Source of the DNA: an uncultured Desulfomicrobium sp.
GTDB lineage: Bacteria > Desulfobacterota > Desulfovibrionia > Desulfovibrionales > Desulfomicrobiaceae
DNA: 51,282 bases
Direction of reading: 5' to 3'
Assembly: GCA_937872685.1 (NCBI GenBank)
Contig: CALMTS010000167.1
Location: 1-51,282 of the forward strand
Within the stretch, counting starts at the first letter, position 1, and each line of letters opens with the position of its first letter. Positions 13,526-21,562 of the stretch are shown here, in pieces. The notes under the pieces were generated by a model. That model was not told where the DNA came from, made no database searches, and was given only the letters and a program-made list of their open reading frames with translations. Made by a program: the position numbers and the translations under genes.

Positions 13526-14089
13526 ATGCTTGAACTGAAAAAACGCCTGGCCCGCCTGCTCATCGAGAAGTCCTATCTCGAGGGTGACTTCACCCTGACC
13601 TCGGGCCAGAAGAGCGACTACTATTTCGACTGCAAGCACACGGCCCTGCACCCCGAGGGCGCGTGGCTCATCGGCAAGTTCTTCCTGGACATGATCCGCG
13701 CCAAGGGAGGCGTGCAGGGCGTGGGCGGCATGACGCTGGGCGCAGACCCGCTGGTCTCGGCCGTGACCGTGGTTTCGCACCTCGAAGGCTATCCCCTGCC
13801 CGGCTTCATCATCCGCAAGCAGCCCAAGGGACACGGCACCAACCAGTATCTGGAGGGCCTCAAGAACTTCTCCGCAGGCATGAACGTCTGCCTGCTGGAA
13901 GACGTCATCACCACCGGCGGCACGCTGCTGAAGGCCGTGGACCGCGTTCGCGAGCAGGGCCTCAACATCGTGGCCATCATGGGCGTCCTCGACCGGGAGC
14001 AGGGCGGCCGCGAGAACATCGCAGCGGCCGGATTCGAACTGCAGACCATCTTCACCCGCAAGGAGCTGGTCGAAACCGCAAAGCTCTAG
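13526..14089 (+). CDS. pyrE: Orotate phosphoribosyltransferase
   Basis: PyrE transfers the phosphoribosyl group of PRPP to orotate to make OMP. The 187-residue protein carries the PRPP-binding motif CLLEDVITTGGT (residues 122-133, Glu125 and Asp126), with a basic flexible loop around RKQPKGHG (97-104). GAGG lies 8 bases before the ATG. It is 10 bp after purB. The pyrB-pyrC pair at the left end supplies earlier steps of the same pathway. Confidence 0.95.
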   Translation: MLELKKRLARLLIEKSYLEGDFTLTSGQKSDYYFDCKHTALHPEGAWLIGKFFLDMIRAKGGVQGVGGMTLGADPLVSAVTVVSHLEGYPLPGFIIRKQPKGHGTNQYLEGLKNFSAGMNVCLLEDVITTGGTLLKAVDRVREQGLNIVAIMGVLDREQGGRENIAAAGFELQTIFTRKELVETAKL

Positions 14090-14105
14090 GGAGGCTCCGG
14101 CCTCC
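14090..14105 (+). other. Perfect hairpin between pyrE and the L,D-transpeptidase gene
   Basis: GGAGGC (14090-14095) and GCCTCC (14100-14105) pair perfectly around TCCG, starting one base after the pyrE stop. No T-run follows, so it is not a canonical terminator. It buries the only good GGAGG upstream of the next ATG at 14118. Confidence 0.5.
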
Positions 14106-14117
14106 CTCCCCCCAACC

Positions 14118-15350
14118 ATGGGCACCCGCACATTTCTCCTGCTCGCGACGCTCCTGCTCGCCGTGACCGCATCCCAGGCCCTCTCCGAAGGCTGGAATCC
14201 CTCCCTTGCCCCGCGCCCCCATCTGCCGTCCCTGTTCATGGCCGTGGACATGAATCTCCAGCGGGCGTTCCTGGTCCGCAGCCAGGACGGAACGCTCAGG
14301 AAAATTCAGGACATGGCCTGCACCACAGGCATGCGCAACGGCGGCAAGCTGCTCGAAGGCGACCGCAAGACTCCCGAAGGCGTCTATTTCCTGCAGGGCA
14401 AGGTCACTTCCGGCCTGGACTTCGACAGCTTCGGCAACACCGCCTTCCCCCTCAATTACCCCAACCCCGCGGACCGGGTTCTGGACAAGACCGGTGACGG
14501 AATCATGATCCACGGCCGCGGACGCCGTTTCGGCCCGCGCCAGACCCTGGGCTGCGTGGTCCTCGAAAACGACGCTGTGGACCGGCTGGACAGGTACGTG
14601 CGCCTGCACTCCACCCCGGTCATCATCGGCGACGGGCTGCGCTGGTCCGAAGCCCGGAAATACGGCCCCCCACCCGAGATCATCCTGGGCACCTGGGGCT
14701 GGGCCAAAGGCAGGGAACGGCGGGAGAACGCCTTTTTCGAGATTTACGATCCCAAGCGCTTTGAAAAATCTTCAGGGATGAGCTTTGCACAATTCAGGGA
14801 AAAGACCCTGCGGGAATTCTCGCAGTACGAATGGGTCGACATCCGCATGGAGGACATCCAGGTCCTCGAAGGGCCCGGGTACATGGTTTCGACCTTCGCC
14901 CAGCGGACCATGCCCGGCGGAGAGGAAGGCTGGCGGCGGCTGTACTGGATGCGCAAGGTCGAATTGTGGAAGATCGTGGGAGAGGAATGGATTCCGCAAC
15001 GCCTGGGCAAACGGCCGGACTACGCCGCGCTGGCCGGCGGCGAGATCCGCGATCGGCTGAGCGAGTGCGCCCAGGCCTGGGACAGGGGGGACCTGAAGTC
15101 ACTGTTGCAGGCTTACGACCGCGCGGCCAGCAGGGGAGAAGAACGCGGCCGGGAGGCCATCGGCGAATCGATCCGGCGCGAAATGGATGAAAAAAAGCCG
15201 AATCCCTACCGCGGCGAACCCGAAGTGCGGATAGCGAAACGGGGAGTGGAGGTCCGGCTGCGGCCGGCCGGGGGACACGCCCGCAGCCTTTTGTTCCTGC
15301 CCGGAAATTTCGATACCTGGCTCATCGCGCGCGAAGAGGCGGCCCCCTGA
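14118..15350 (+). CDS. Exported L,D-transpeptidase (YkuD) with extra C-terminal domain
   Basis: A 410-residue exported protein. Residues 1-23 look like a signal peptide (hydrophobic LLLATLLLAVTAS then a polar ALSEG). The YkuD domain (about 38-165) has HGRGRRFG with His132 and TLGCVVL with Cys146, the usual catalytic dyad; the normal S-x-G-C is T-L-G-C here. Such enzymes cross-link peptidoglycan or attach proteins to it. The C-terminal 240 residues contain two segments resembling NTF2-like folds seen in periplasmic L,D-transpeptidases (inference). The gene follows pyrE by 28 bp across a hairpin and precedes a TIM-barrel gene by 2 bp. Confidence 0.87.
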   Translation: MGTRTFLLLATLLLAVTASQALSEGWNPSLAPRPHLPSLFMAVDMNLQRAFLVRSQDGTLRKIQDMACTTGMRNGGKLLEGDRKTPEGVYFLQGKVTSGLDFDSFGNTAFPLNYPNPADRVLDKTGDGIMIHGRGRRFGPRQTLGCVVLENDAVDRLDRYVRLHSTPVIIGDGLRWSEARKYGPPPEIILGTWGWAKGRERRENAFFEIYDPKRFEKSSGMSFAQFREKTLREFSQYEWVDIRMEDIQVLEGPGYMVSTFAQRTMPGGEEGWRRLYWMRKVELWKIVGEEWIPQRLGKRPDYAALAGGEIRDRLSECAQAWDRGDLKSLLQAYDRAASRGEERGREAIGESIRREMDEKKPNPYRGEPEVRIAKRGVEVRLRPAGGHARSLLFLPGNFDTWLIAREEAAP

Positions 15351-15352
15351 TC

Positions 15353-16135
15353 ATGGCCTTCGTCAACCTGCCCCTGCGCTACATCGAGGAACATCCCGAC
15401 TATCTGGAACTCTTCCTCACCCGCGGCCTGAACCCCGAGCTGGGTTTTGACGCCCAGGCCCTGGAAGCCTTCACGCCGGACCGGCACGAAAACACCGCTC
15501 GCATTTTCCACGAGGCCGGTCTGAACTGCGCCGTGCATCTGCCATTTTTCGACCTGCATCCGGGCAGCCTCGACCCGCTGGTGCGCAGGGCCTCCATCGA
15601 CCGCCTCCTGAGCGCCCTGGACGCGGCCCGAATCTACAGACCCGCCCACTTCATCGCCCATCTGGGCTACAATCACCTGACCTACGCCAACTTCCGGGAA
15701 CAGTGGCTGGAAAACTCGCTGAACACCTGGAGCCTGATCCTCGAACACGCCTGCGCCCCCCTCTTCCTGGAAAACGTGTTCGAACAGGATCCGTGGCACC
15801 AGGCGTGCGTCCTGGAATCGCTGCAGGGGAAAGTGCGGGCGTGCCTGGATCTGGGGCACTGGCATTGCTTCGCCAGGGGACGGGAGCGGGGCAATCTGCA
15901 GGAATGGCTGGAGGCGCTCGATCCATTTCTGGGACATCTGCACCTGCATGACAACGACGGGGAAACCGATCAGCATCTGGGCTTGGGGCAGGGCTCCATC
16001 CCCTGGAGCGAGCTCTTTGCCTTCCTCGAAAAAAGAAAGACCCCGGTCACCGTCACCTTCGAGCCCCACACGAAGGATGATTTCCTGGCGACCGAGGCCT
16101 ATCTGGCCGGACACCCCGGGCGCTGCCCGTTCTAG
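15353..16135 (+). CDS. Sugar phosphate isomerase/epimerase-like TIM-barrel protein
   Basis: A 260-residue protein of the xylose-isomerase-like / AP-endonuclease-2 TIM-barrel superfamily. Metal-binding positions are visible on successive strands: His62 (AVHLPF), His103 (AHLGYNH), Glu140 (FLENVF), Asp166 and His169 (CLDLGHWH), His199 (HLHLHDN) and Glu237 (FEPH). The substrate cannot be read from sequence. It starts 2 bp after the transpeptidase stop. Its stop codon shares the palindrome CTAG with the stop of the convergent glycosyltransferase gene. A distant relative in the same window (36393-37103) is the putative cobamide phosphodiesterase. Confidence 0.8.
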   Translation: MAFVNLPLRYIEEHPDYLELFLTRGLNPELGFDAQALEAFTPDRHENTARIFHEAGLNCAVHLPFFDLHPGSLDPLVRRASIDRLLSALDAARIYRPAHFIAHLGYNHLTYANFREQWLENSLNTWSLILEHACAPLFLENVFEQDPWHQACVLESLQGKVRACLDLGHWHCFARGRERGNLQEWLEALDPFLGHLHLHDNDGETDQHLGLGQGSIPWSELFAFLEKRKTPVTVTFEPHTKDDFLATEAYLAGHPGRCPF

Positions 16136-17688
16136 AAGGTCGAACTCTCCTGAACCGGCCACTCGCCCTTGTATCCCCGGCAGAGGAACAGGGTGAAGGT
16201 CTGGCCCGCGCGATCGCCCTGCATGGTGGTCACAACCTTTGGTTCGTCAACGCTCTCGAACAGATCGATCACCCTTTGGGGAATCCTGCTCTTCTCTCCC
16301 TTGACCACGAAGACCGCATTCTGCGCAGCCGGATCCGGGGACGGCCAGAAATCGTACTGGTTCATCTTGCGGTCGCCGGCAAGGCAGAAGGCGCGCTTCT
16401 GTCCCGGCACGTAAAATGACAGCTCCGCCGTGACCCCGTACTCACTCGAGAAGACAAAGGCCGACTCCATGCCGCCCAGCTCCTCCCGGGCCTGGTCCAC
16501 CTGGACGCCCAGATCCTGCCAGCCGCGCAACCGGTGTACGGGGTTGCGGGGCCCATCAAAGGGGAGGAAGGCCTGCAGGTGCAGCAGCAGGAAGAGGACC
16601 GCCCCCAGCGTGGGCCAGAGAAAGGGCCATCTGGGACGCGGGTCGCGATGGACGAAGCGTTCCACGGCCAGCGCCGCGAGCATGATCCCGGCCGGATACG
16701 CCGTGGCCGACCAGTTGGCCTCGACCTTGGTGTGCAGGCTCCAGAACAGGAAAAAAAGCCACACCGGCCAGAAGAACACCGTCAGGATGATGGCCAGGGA
16801 GCGGGGCAGCCAGGGAAAGGCCGGTTCGGCCTGCCGCCGCAGGAGCTGGCGCCCGACCAGCCAGGCGCCGATGAGCAGGAAAACGAACCACCACGGCGTG
16901 ACCACGCCGAGTTGGCTGCCGAGGTATTCCGGAAACTTCTTCAGCTCGAAAAAGACCTTGGCCTTCTCGCCCGCCATGGCCCCGCGGTAGAGAACATGTT
17001 TGATGCCGACCCAGCCGTTGGTGGCGTTCCAGACCAGGATGGGCAGCATGCCGGCGGCGCCGCCGATGGCCAGGGTCCTGAGCAGCCGTTTCCAGAAAAG
17101 CGCGGGCAGTTCCTGTCCCCGGCCGATCCAGAACCCGGCCCCCAGGGCCAGGGGGATGAAGAGCGCCATGGTGTATTTCGCCGTGATGCCCAGGGCCAGG
17201 AAAAGGCCCATGAAGATGAAGGCAGCCAGGCTCCCCTTGTCCACGGCGACGCTCAGGCAGACCATACCCAGAATCCAGAATACCAGGAGCGGGTTGTCCG
17301 TGGTCATGAGCAGGCCGCCGGCCATGAAGAGGAGCGTCGTGTTCAGGACGACGAGGGTCCAGAAGGCCGTGCGGATGCGGCCCAACCCCAGTCCGACCCA
17401 GCCAAGCACGGCCACCTGCATGAGCGCCGCGCCGACCATGGCTCCGGCCCGCACGCCCAGTTCCGTGGCGCCGAGAAAGGCCGTGCCGATGAAATTGATG
17501 ACCGCGATGAGCGGCCCCTTGGAATAGTAGGACCACTGCAGGGTCCGGCTCCAGTCCCAGTACTGGGCTTCGTCCGGGGAGAGGTTCAGCTGTCCCGTGG
17601 CCACGAACCAGTATCTGGCCCAGGTGGTCAGGATGATGACGAAAAGGCTGAGAGCCCAGTACATGGCGGCTGATTGACGTTCGGTCAT
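16132..17688 (-). CDS. GT39-family membrane glycosyltransferase (ArnT/PMT-like)
   Basis: A 518-residue integral membrane protein with roughly ten hydrophobic segments. The first loop holds SPDEAQYWDWS (residues 37-47); Asp39 and Glu40 match the catalytic acidic motif of lipid-linked sugar transferases of the PMT/ArnT group. These enzymes transfer a sugar from a polyprenyl phosphate donor to lipid A, protein or other acceptors on the outer face of the cytoplasmic membrane. The acceptor is unknown. The start codon overlaps the stop of the upstream pseudouridine synthase by 4 bp (ATGA), so the two are translationally coupled, though no functional link is obvious. Confidence 0.85.
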   Translation of the reverse strand: MTERQSAAMYWALSLFVIILTTWARYWFVATGQLNLSPDEAQYWDWSRTLQWSYYSKGPLIAVINFIGTAFLGATELGVRAGAMVGAALMQVAVLGWVGLGLGRIRTAFWTLVVLNTTLLFMAGGLLMTTDNPLLVFWILGMVCLSVAVDKGSLAAFIFMGLFLALGITAKYTMALFIPLALGAGFWIGRGQELPALFWKRLLRTLAIGGAAGMLPILVWNATNGWVGIKHVLYRGAMAGEKAKVFFELKKFPEYLGSQLGVVTPWWFVFLLIGAWLVGRQLLRRQAEPAFPWLPRSLAIILTVFFWPVWLFFLFWSLHTKVEANWSATAYPAGIMLAALAVERFVHRDPRPRWPFLWPTLGAVLFLLLHLQAFLPFDGPRNPVHRLRGWQDLGVQVDQAREELGGMESAFVFSSEYGVTAELSFYVPGQKRAFCLAGDRKMNQYDFWPSPDPAAQNAVFVVKGEKSRIPQRVIDLFESVDEPKVVTTMQGDRAGQTFTLFLCRGYKGEWPVQESSTF

Positions 17689-18605
17689 AATGCCCCCTCC
17701 TTGGCGGGAGCCTTGGCGACAAGATCGTTGATGGACCTGGACAAACCGGGCGGGACCCGGAAATCGCCGGTCCAGGGCGGCAACGTAAAAAATTCATGCC
17801 CGGGCCAGGACAGGTGGGCGGCGTGCAGGAGCAGCCCTCCGCCACGCCCGTATTTGGGATCACCCACGATGGGGTGGCCCTGGTCTGCCAGATGGACCCG
17901 GATCTGGTGGGTGCGGCCCGTGCCGAGCACCACCAGCATGAGAGTCCTCCCTCCGGCCGCAAGAAGCGCACAGACATGGGAAACAGCCCGCCGGCCCTGA
18001 CCCGACACGACCTTCTCCCCTTCATCGTCACGGGCCTTGGCCAGATCCGAGACGATGGTCCTCCACCCGCCGGGAGTCCAGGTCCCTTCCACCCAGCACA
18101 GGTAGGCCTTGGTCGCCGAGGACCAGGAGGCGTGCATGGCGCGCAGGAAATCGTGGGTTCTGGCGCACAGGAGCAGGCCCGAGGTGTCGCGGTCCAGGCG
18201 GTGAACCGGAACGGGCGTGAAGACCTGGCCGGGAAAGCGGGAGCGGAGCCGGTCATGCACCGAATCGGTCCACCCGGTGCCAGCGTGGACAGGCAGGCCG
18301 GACGGCTTGTTGACGACGATCATGTCGCCGTCCTCATAAACGATGTCCAGGCCCGGCAGGGCCTTTGCGCTTTCTTCCCTGCGCTCGATGCTGACGGGCG
18401 GAATGCGCACCTTCTGGCCCGTGGAGACCCGGTCGAAGGGTTTGCAGCGGTGCCCGTCGATGCGCACCTGTCCGGTGCGCACCAGGCGCATGAGAAGACC
18501 CGGCGGAAGATTTCCCAGCCTGGCCTCCAGAAAGGTCGTGAGCTTGCGGCCGTTCTCCTCCGCCCCGACTTCCACCACCTGCACCGCCGTCCTGACCGAC
18601 TGCAT
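17685..18605 (-). CDS. RluA/RluD-family RNA pseudouridine synthase
   Basis: A 306-residue enzyme converting uridine to pseudouridine, probably in 23S rRNA. An S4-like RNA-binding region lies at residues 18-75. The catalytic motif HRLDRDTSG is at 135-143 (Asp138), and the later GRTHQIRVHL is typical of the family. The reading frame stays open far upstream, but the ATG at 18605 is the only start with GGAGGT (3 bases away) and fits the family length. The site specificity (RluC or RluD type) cannot be decided. It overlaps the downstream glycosyltransferase by 4 bp and is divergent from an rRNA methyltransferase gene. Confidence 0.9.
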   Translation of the reverse strand: MQSVRTAVQVVEVGAEENGRKLTTFLEARLGNLPPGLLMRLVRTGQVRIDGHRCKPFDRVSTGQKVRIPPVSIERREESAKALPGLDIVYEDGDMIVVNKPSGLPVHAGTGWTDSVHDRLRSRFPGQVFTPVPVHRLDRDTSGLLLCARTHDFLRAMHASWSSATKAYLCWVEGTWTPGGWRTIVSDLAKARDDEGEKVVSGQGRRAVSHVCALLAAGGRTLMLVVLGTGRTHQIRVHLADQGHPIVGDPKYGRGGGLLLHAAHLSWPGHEFFTLPPWTGDFRVPPGLSRSINDLVAKAPAKEGAL

Positions 18606-18617
18606 CGGACCTCCGCT

Positions 18618-18646
18618 TTGACAGGCCCTTTCTTGATGGCTACACG
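18618..18646 (+). promoter_or_regulatory. Sigma-70 type promoter for the m5C methyltransferase gene
   Basis: A perfect TTGACA (18618-18623) is followed after 17 bases by TACACG (18641-18646), 32 bp before the methyltransferase ATG. A second TTGACA on the opposite strand (18658-18653) makes an inverted repeat TTTGACA/TGTCAAA, so the 72-bp gap may serve both divergent genes. Confidence 0.5.
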
Positions 18647-18677
18647 GGCTCTTGTCAAATGGCCCTGACAACCCCCT

Positions 18678-19922
18678 ATGAAAAATACTCCCCGCTCCTT
18701 TCGACTGGTGTGCACCGAGGAACAGATCCCGGACGTGGAAGCCCTGCTTCGGGCGGAAGGTTTCGGCTTCGAACCCGAACCGTTCTTCTCCCTGGCCCGC
18801 ACCCTCACAGCAGAGCCAGTACCCCTGGGCCGCAGCATCGCCGCACGATTCGGCTATGTCTACATCCAGGACAAGTCGTCCATGCTCCCGCCCCTGGCCC
18901 TGGCCCCCGAACCCGGAGAGCGGGTGTTGGACTTCTGCGCAAGCCCCGGCAGCAAGACAGGCATCCTCTCCCAGCTGGTCGGTCCCGCGGGGCTTGTTCT
19001 GGCCAACGAGCCGAGCCCCGACCGCCTGGCCACCCTGCGCGTGAACATGCGCCACCTGGGCTGCGTCAACGTCGCCACCTGCAAATACGAGGGACAGGCC
19101 CTGCCCCTGAATGGGGACTCGTGGCCCTCCATCCTCCTCGACGCGCCCTGCAGCGGTTGGGGCACCGTGGACAAGAACCCCAAGGCCGCGCAGATGTGGG
19201 CGGGGGAAAAGACCGCCCCCCTGGAGGCCCTGCAGCGCGAACTGCTGACCAAGGCAGCGGAGCTGCTGGCCCCGGGCGGACGCCTCCTGTACTCGACCTG
19301 CACCACCAATGAACGCGAAAACGAGGCCCAGGTCCGTTTCGCCATGGACCATCTGGGCCTTTTGCCCACGCCGCTGCCAGAGTTTCCGTCCTTCCGCTTC
19401 GCCCCCTCCCTGCCCGGCTGCCTGCTTGTGGACGGAGAAGGAAGCGCGGCGCAGGGCTTCTTCCTGGCCGGGCTGACCAAACCGGGACACGCCGGCGGGG
19501 CCATCGGCACGACACCCAGCCGCCTTCCCGGCGACACCGTCTCCCAAAAGGAATTTTTCACGCGCACGGGGCTGGACACGAGCTGGCTGCCGGAGCACAG
19601 TTTCCTGCGCGTCGGCGGCCGCATCTACCTCATCATGGAGCAGGCGCGGCAACTGCCCGCGGAGTTGCGCTGGCAGGGATTCGCCGTGGGCAAGTCCGCC
19701 GGGGATTCCATCCTGGCCGACGCCACCCTGCGCATGTTCGTCCCGCCCGGCCCCGAGCCCCAAAGCCTGGTCCTGGAAGACGCCGGGACCATCCGCAGCC
19801 TGCTGACGGGGCAAAGCCTGTCCTGGCAGGGAGGCGGAAAGCGCCGGGCCTTCTATTACCGGAGTCTGCCCCTGGGATTTCTGACGGTCAAAGGCAATCG
19901 TTGCCTGTGGTCGGATCGATAA
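18678..19922 (+). CDS. RsmB/RsmF-type RNA cytosine-5 methyltransferase
   Basis: A 414-residue SAM-dependent m5C methyltransferase of the NOL1/NOP2/Sun family. The SAM-binding motif VLDFCASPGSKTG (residues 83-95) is followed by motif IV LLDAPCSG (Cys158) and motif VI YSTCT (Cys208), the two cysteines used for base activation and release. The C-terminal 150 residues resemble the extra RNA-binding part of RsmF-like enzymes. No Shine-Dalgarno sequence is visible before the ATG. A TTGACA promoter lies just upstream. A class I aldolase gene follows after 17 bp. Confidence 0.9.
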   Translation: MKNTPRSFRLVCTEEQIPDVEALLRAEGFGFEPEPFFSLARTLTAEPVPLGRSIAARFGYVYIQDKSSMLPPLALAPEPGERVLDFCASPGSKTGILSQLVGPAGLVLANEPSPDRLATLRVNMRHLGCVNVATCKYEGQALPLNGDSWPSILLDAPCSGWGTVDKNPKAAQMWAGEKTAPLEALQRELLTKAAELLAPGGRLLYSTCTTNERENEAQVRFAMDHLGLLPTPLPEFPSFRFAPSLPGCLLVDGEGSAAQGFFLAGLTKPGHAGGAIGTTPSRLPGDTVSQKEFFTRTGLDTSWLPEHSFLRVGGRIYLIMEQARQLPAELRWQGFAVGKSAGDSILADATLRMFVPPGPEPQSLVLEDAGTIRSLLTGQSLSWQGGGKRRAFYYRSLPLGFLTVKGNRCLWSDR

Positions 19923-19939
19923 CGCACGAGGAGAACACC

Positions 19940-20698
19940 ATGATCGGATACCTGCGCAAGGCTGCCCGACTCTTTCACCCCGAGTCCAAAAGGACCATCA
20001 TCCTCCCCCTGGATCACGGCCTCTCCGAAGGCAACATCCCGGGCCTGGAGGATCTCGGCAGCCTGTTGCGAGGCGTGCAGCGCCTTTCCGTGCAGGGCGT
20101 GATCATGCACAAGGGCATGGTCATGGCCAATGCCGGGGAAGTCCGCCTGGACCAGTCCCTCATCGTGCACCTTTCGGCCGGCACCCGGCACGGCCTGCCC
20201 TCCTACAACAAGGCCCTGGTCTGCTCGGTGCCCGAAGCCCTGCGCCTGGGAGCGGACATGGTTTCCATGCACATCAACATCGGCAACGATCTCGAAGACC
20301 GCATGCTCTCGGATCTCGGCGCCTGCGTTGAAGAGGCACACCAGCTGGGCCTCCCGCTTCTGGCCATGATCTACGCCCGCGGCGGGCAGATCGTGAACGA
20401 AAACGACCCGACCCTGGTGGCCCACAGCATCCGCATCGGCGCCGAACTCGGCGCCGACGTCATCAAGGTGCCGTCCTGCGGCAACCACCCGAGCTTCGCC
20501 CGGGCCGTGGCCGCCTGCCCCGTGCCGGTGGTCATCGGCGGCGGCCCGCGCAACGGCGAATTCCGTTTCTTCCTGCGCACCGTGCGCGAAGCCCTGGACT
20601 CCGGCGTGGCCGGAGTATGCATCGGCCGCAACATCTTCCAGCAGGAAAATCCGCCCAAGGCCCTCGAAGAAGTCTGTGCCCTGGTCCACGGAAAATAG
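19940..20698 (+). CDS. DhnA-type class I aldolase (FBA or AroA'-like)
   Basis: A 252-residue Schiff-base aldolase of the DhnA / archaeal class I fructose-bisphosphate aldolase family. The expected catalytic pattern is visible: PLDHG (Asp25), IYARGG (Tyr145) and DVIKVP with the Schiff-base lysine Lys176. The phosphate-binding loop GGGPRN lies at 200-205 and GRNIFQ at 229-234. Family members act either as fructose-bisphosphate aldolase or as ADTH synthase of the alternative shikimate entry route used in methanogens and some sulfate reducers; sequence alone does not decide. GAGGAG lies 6-11 bases before the ATG. Confidence 0.85.
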   Translation: MIGYLRKAARLFHPESKRTIILPLDHGLSEGNIPGLEDLGSLLRGVQRLSVQGVIMHKGMVMANAGEVRLDQSLIVHLSAGTRHGLPSYNKALVCSVPEALRLGADMVSMHINIGNDLEDRMLSDLGACVEEAHQLGLPLLAMIYARGGQIVNENDPTLVAHSIRIGAELGADVIKVPSCGNHPSFARAVAACPVPVVIGGGPRNGEFRFFLRTVREALDSGVAGVCIGRNIFQQENPPKALEEVCALVHGK

Positions 20699-20701
20699 CG
20701 C

Positions 20702-20737
20702 AAAAAAAGGCCGGACCGCAGTTCACGCAGTCCGGCC
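20702..20737 (-). terminator. Strong intrinsic terminator between convergent genes
   Basis: Arms GGCCGGAC and GTCCGGCC form a long stem. On the minus strand it is followed by seven T (20708-20702), ending the methyltransferase-ilvD transcription unit. On the plus strand it starts 10 bp after the aldolase stop and is followed by a weaker T-rich stretch, so it may act in both directions. The 99 bp between this hairpin and the methyltransferase stop hold nothing recognisable. Confidence 0.88.
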
Positions 20738-20836
20738 GTTCATTTCATTCCCGTCAAAATCTCTCGCAACAACTCAGATTTCCAATATCCATACTCCACC
20801 GTCAGGGAGTTCCGGAAAACTTGCGGGGCGAAACCG

Positions 20837-21562
20837 TCACATCGTGGGTTCCGTCTTCCATGCCATGAGCGGAGTCCTGGCGGGAGGTGCGGTCAGATCG
20901 ATGCGCACGGCCGTGACGGCGCCCATCCAGGGAAAAAGAGGGACGCTGTTCAAATGGCGTATGACCGGGAAAAGGTTCCAGGTGCAGGAGGGGCCCACCA
21001 GGATGGATCTGGCCGTCATGGTGCCGGGCGTGAGGTTCTTCTGGATCATTGACCGCATCTCCGGCCAGGTGAACCAGCGCGCCCTGGCCAGGGAGGAATG
21101 CTGTCTGCCCAGGCGGACGGACAACCCGTAGAGCGAGAGGCGGTTCAGAAACGTCACCAGTATCCCCTTGCGGGCCACCCGCGCCGCCTCCCGCAGGACC
21201 AGACCCGGGTCGTCCACGAATTCCAGCACGGTCATGATCGAGGCGTAGTCGAACTCCCGGTCCTCGAAGGGCAGGTGCTCGGCGCTGCCAAGGTGCAGAT
21301 CCGCCCGATGCCCGATCTTCTCCCGGGCGCTGGCCAGCATGTCCGGGCTCAGATCCATTCCTGTCAGGTCGAACCCGCAGGACCAGAAGAATTCCAGAAA
21401 GGTTCCCGTGCCGCAGCCGATGTCCAGAAGCTTCTGCTTGCGTCTGGGCCAGGGCGCAATGATGCCCTGCAGCAGCCTTTCCTCCTGCCGCAGGGCGAAG
21501 CTCCCGCAGGTGCTCTTGGCCCATTGGTCGTAGCGGGCCGCGGTTTGGGCATCCCAGGACAT
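20837..21562 (-). CDS. Class I SAM-dependent methyltransferase
   Basis: A 241-residue methyltransferase (Methyltransf_11 type). Motif I LLDIGCGTGTF is at residues 45-55, the acidic residue of motif II is in GMDLSPDML, and motif IV-like DYASIMTVLEFV follows. The substrate is unknown; the C-terminal half contains hydrophobic and tryptophan-containing segments seen in small-molecule or quinone methyltransferases, but no specific call is justified. Its ATG overlaps the ilvD stop by one base (TGATG), so it is translated by coupling with ilvD and is last in the operon. Confidence 0.82.
   Translation of the reverse strand: MSWDAQTAARYDQWAKSTCGSFALRQEERLLQGIIAPWPRRKQKLLDIGCGTGTFLEFFWSCGFDLTGMDLSPDMLASAREKIGHRADLHLGSAEHLPFEDREFDYASIMTVLEFVDDPGLVLREAARVARKGILVTFLNRLSLYGLSVRLGRQHSSLARARWFTWPEMRSMIQKNLTPGTMTARSILVGPSCTWNLFPVIRHLNSVPLFPWMGAVTAVRIDLTAPPARTPLMAWKTEPTM

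Noticed and set aside
18606-19814. Upstream extension of the pseudouridine synthase frame to 709 codons
   Set aside because: The extension lies antisense to the clear RsmF-type methyltransferase. The ATG at 18605 has a good ribosome binding site and gives the family length.
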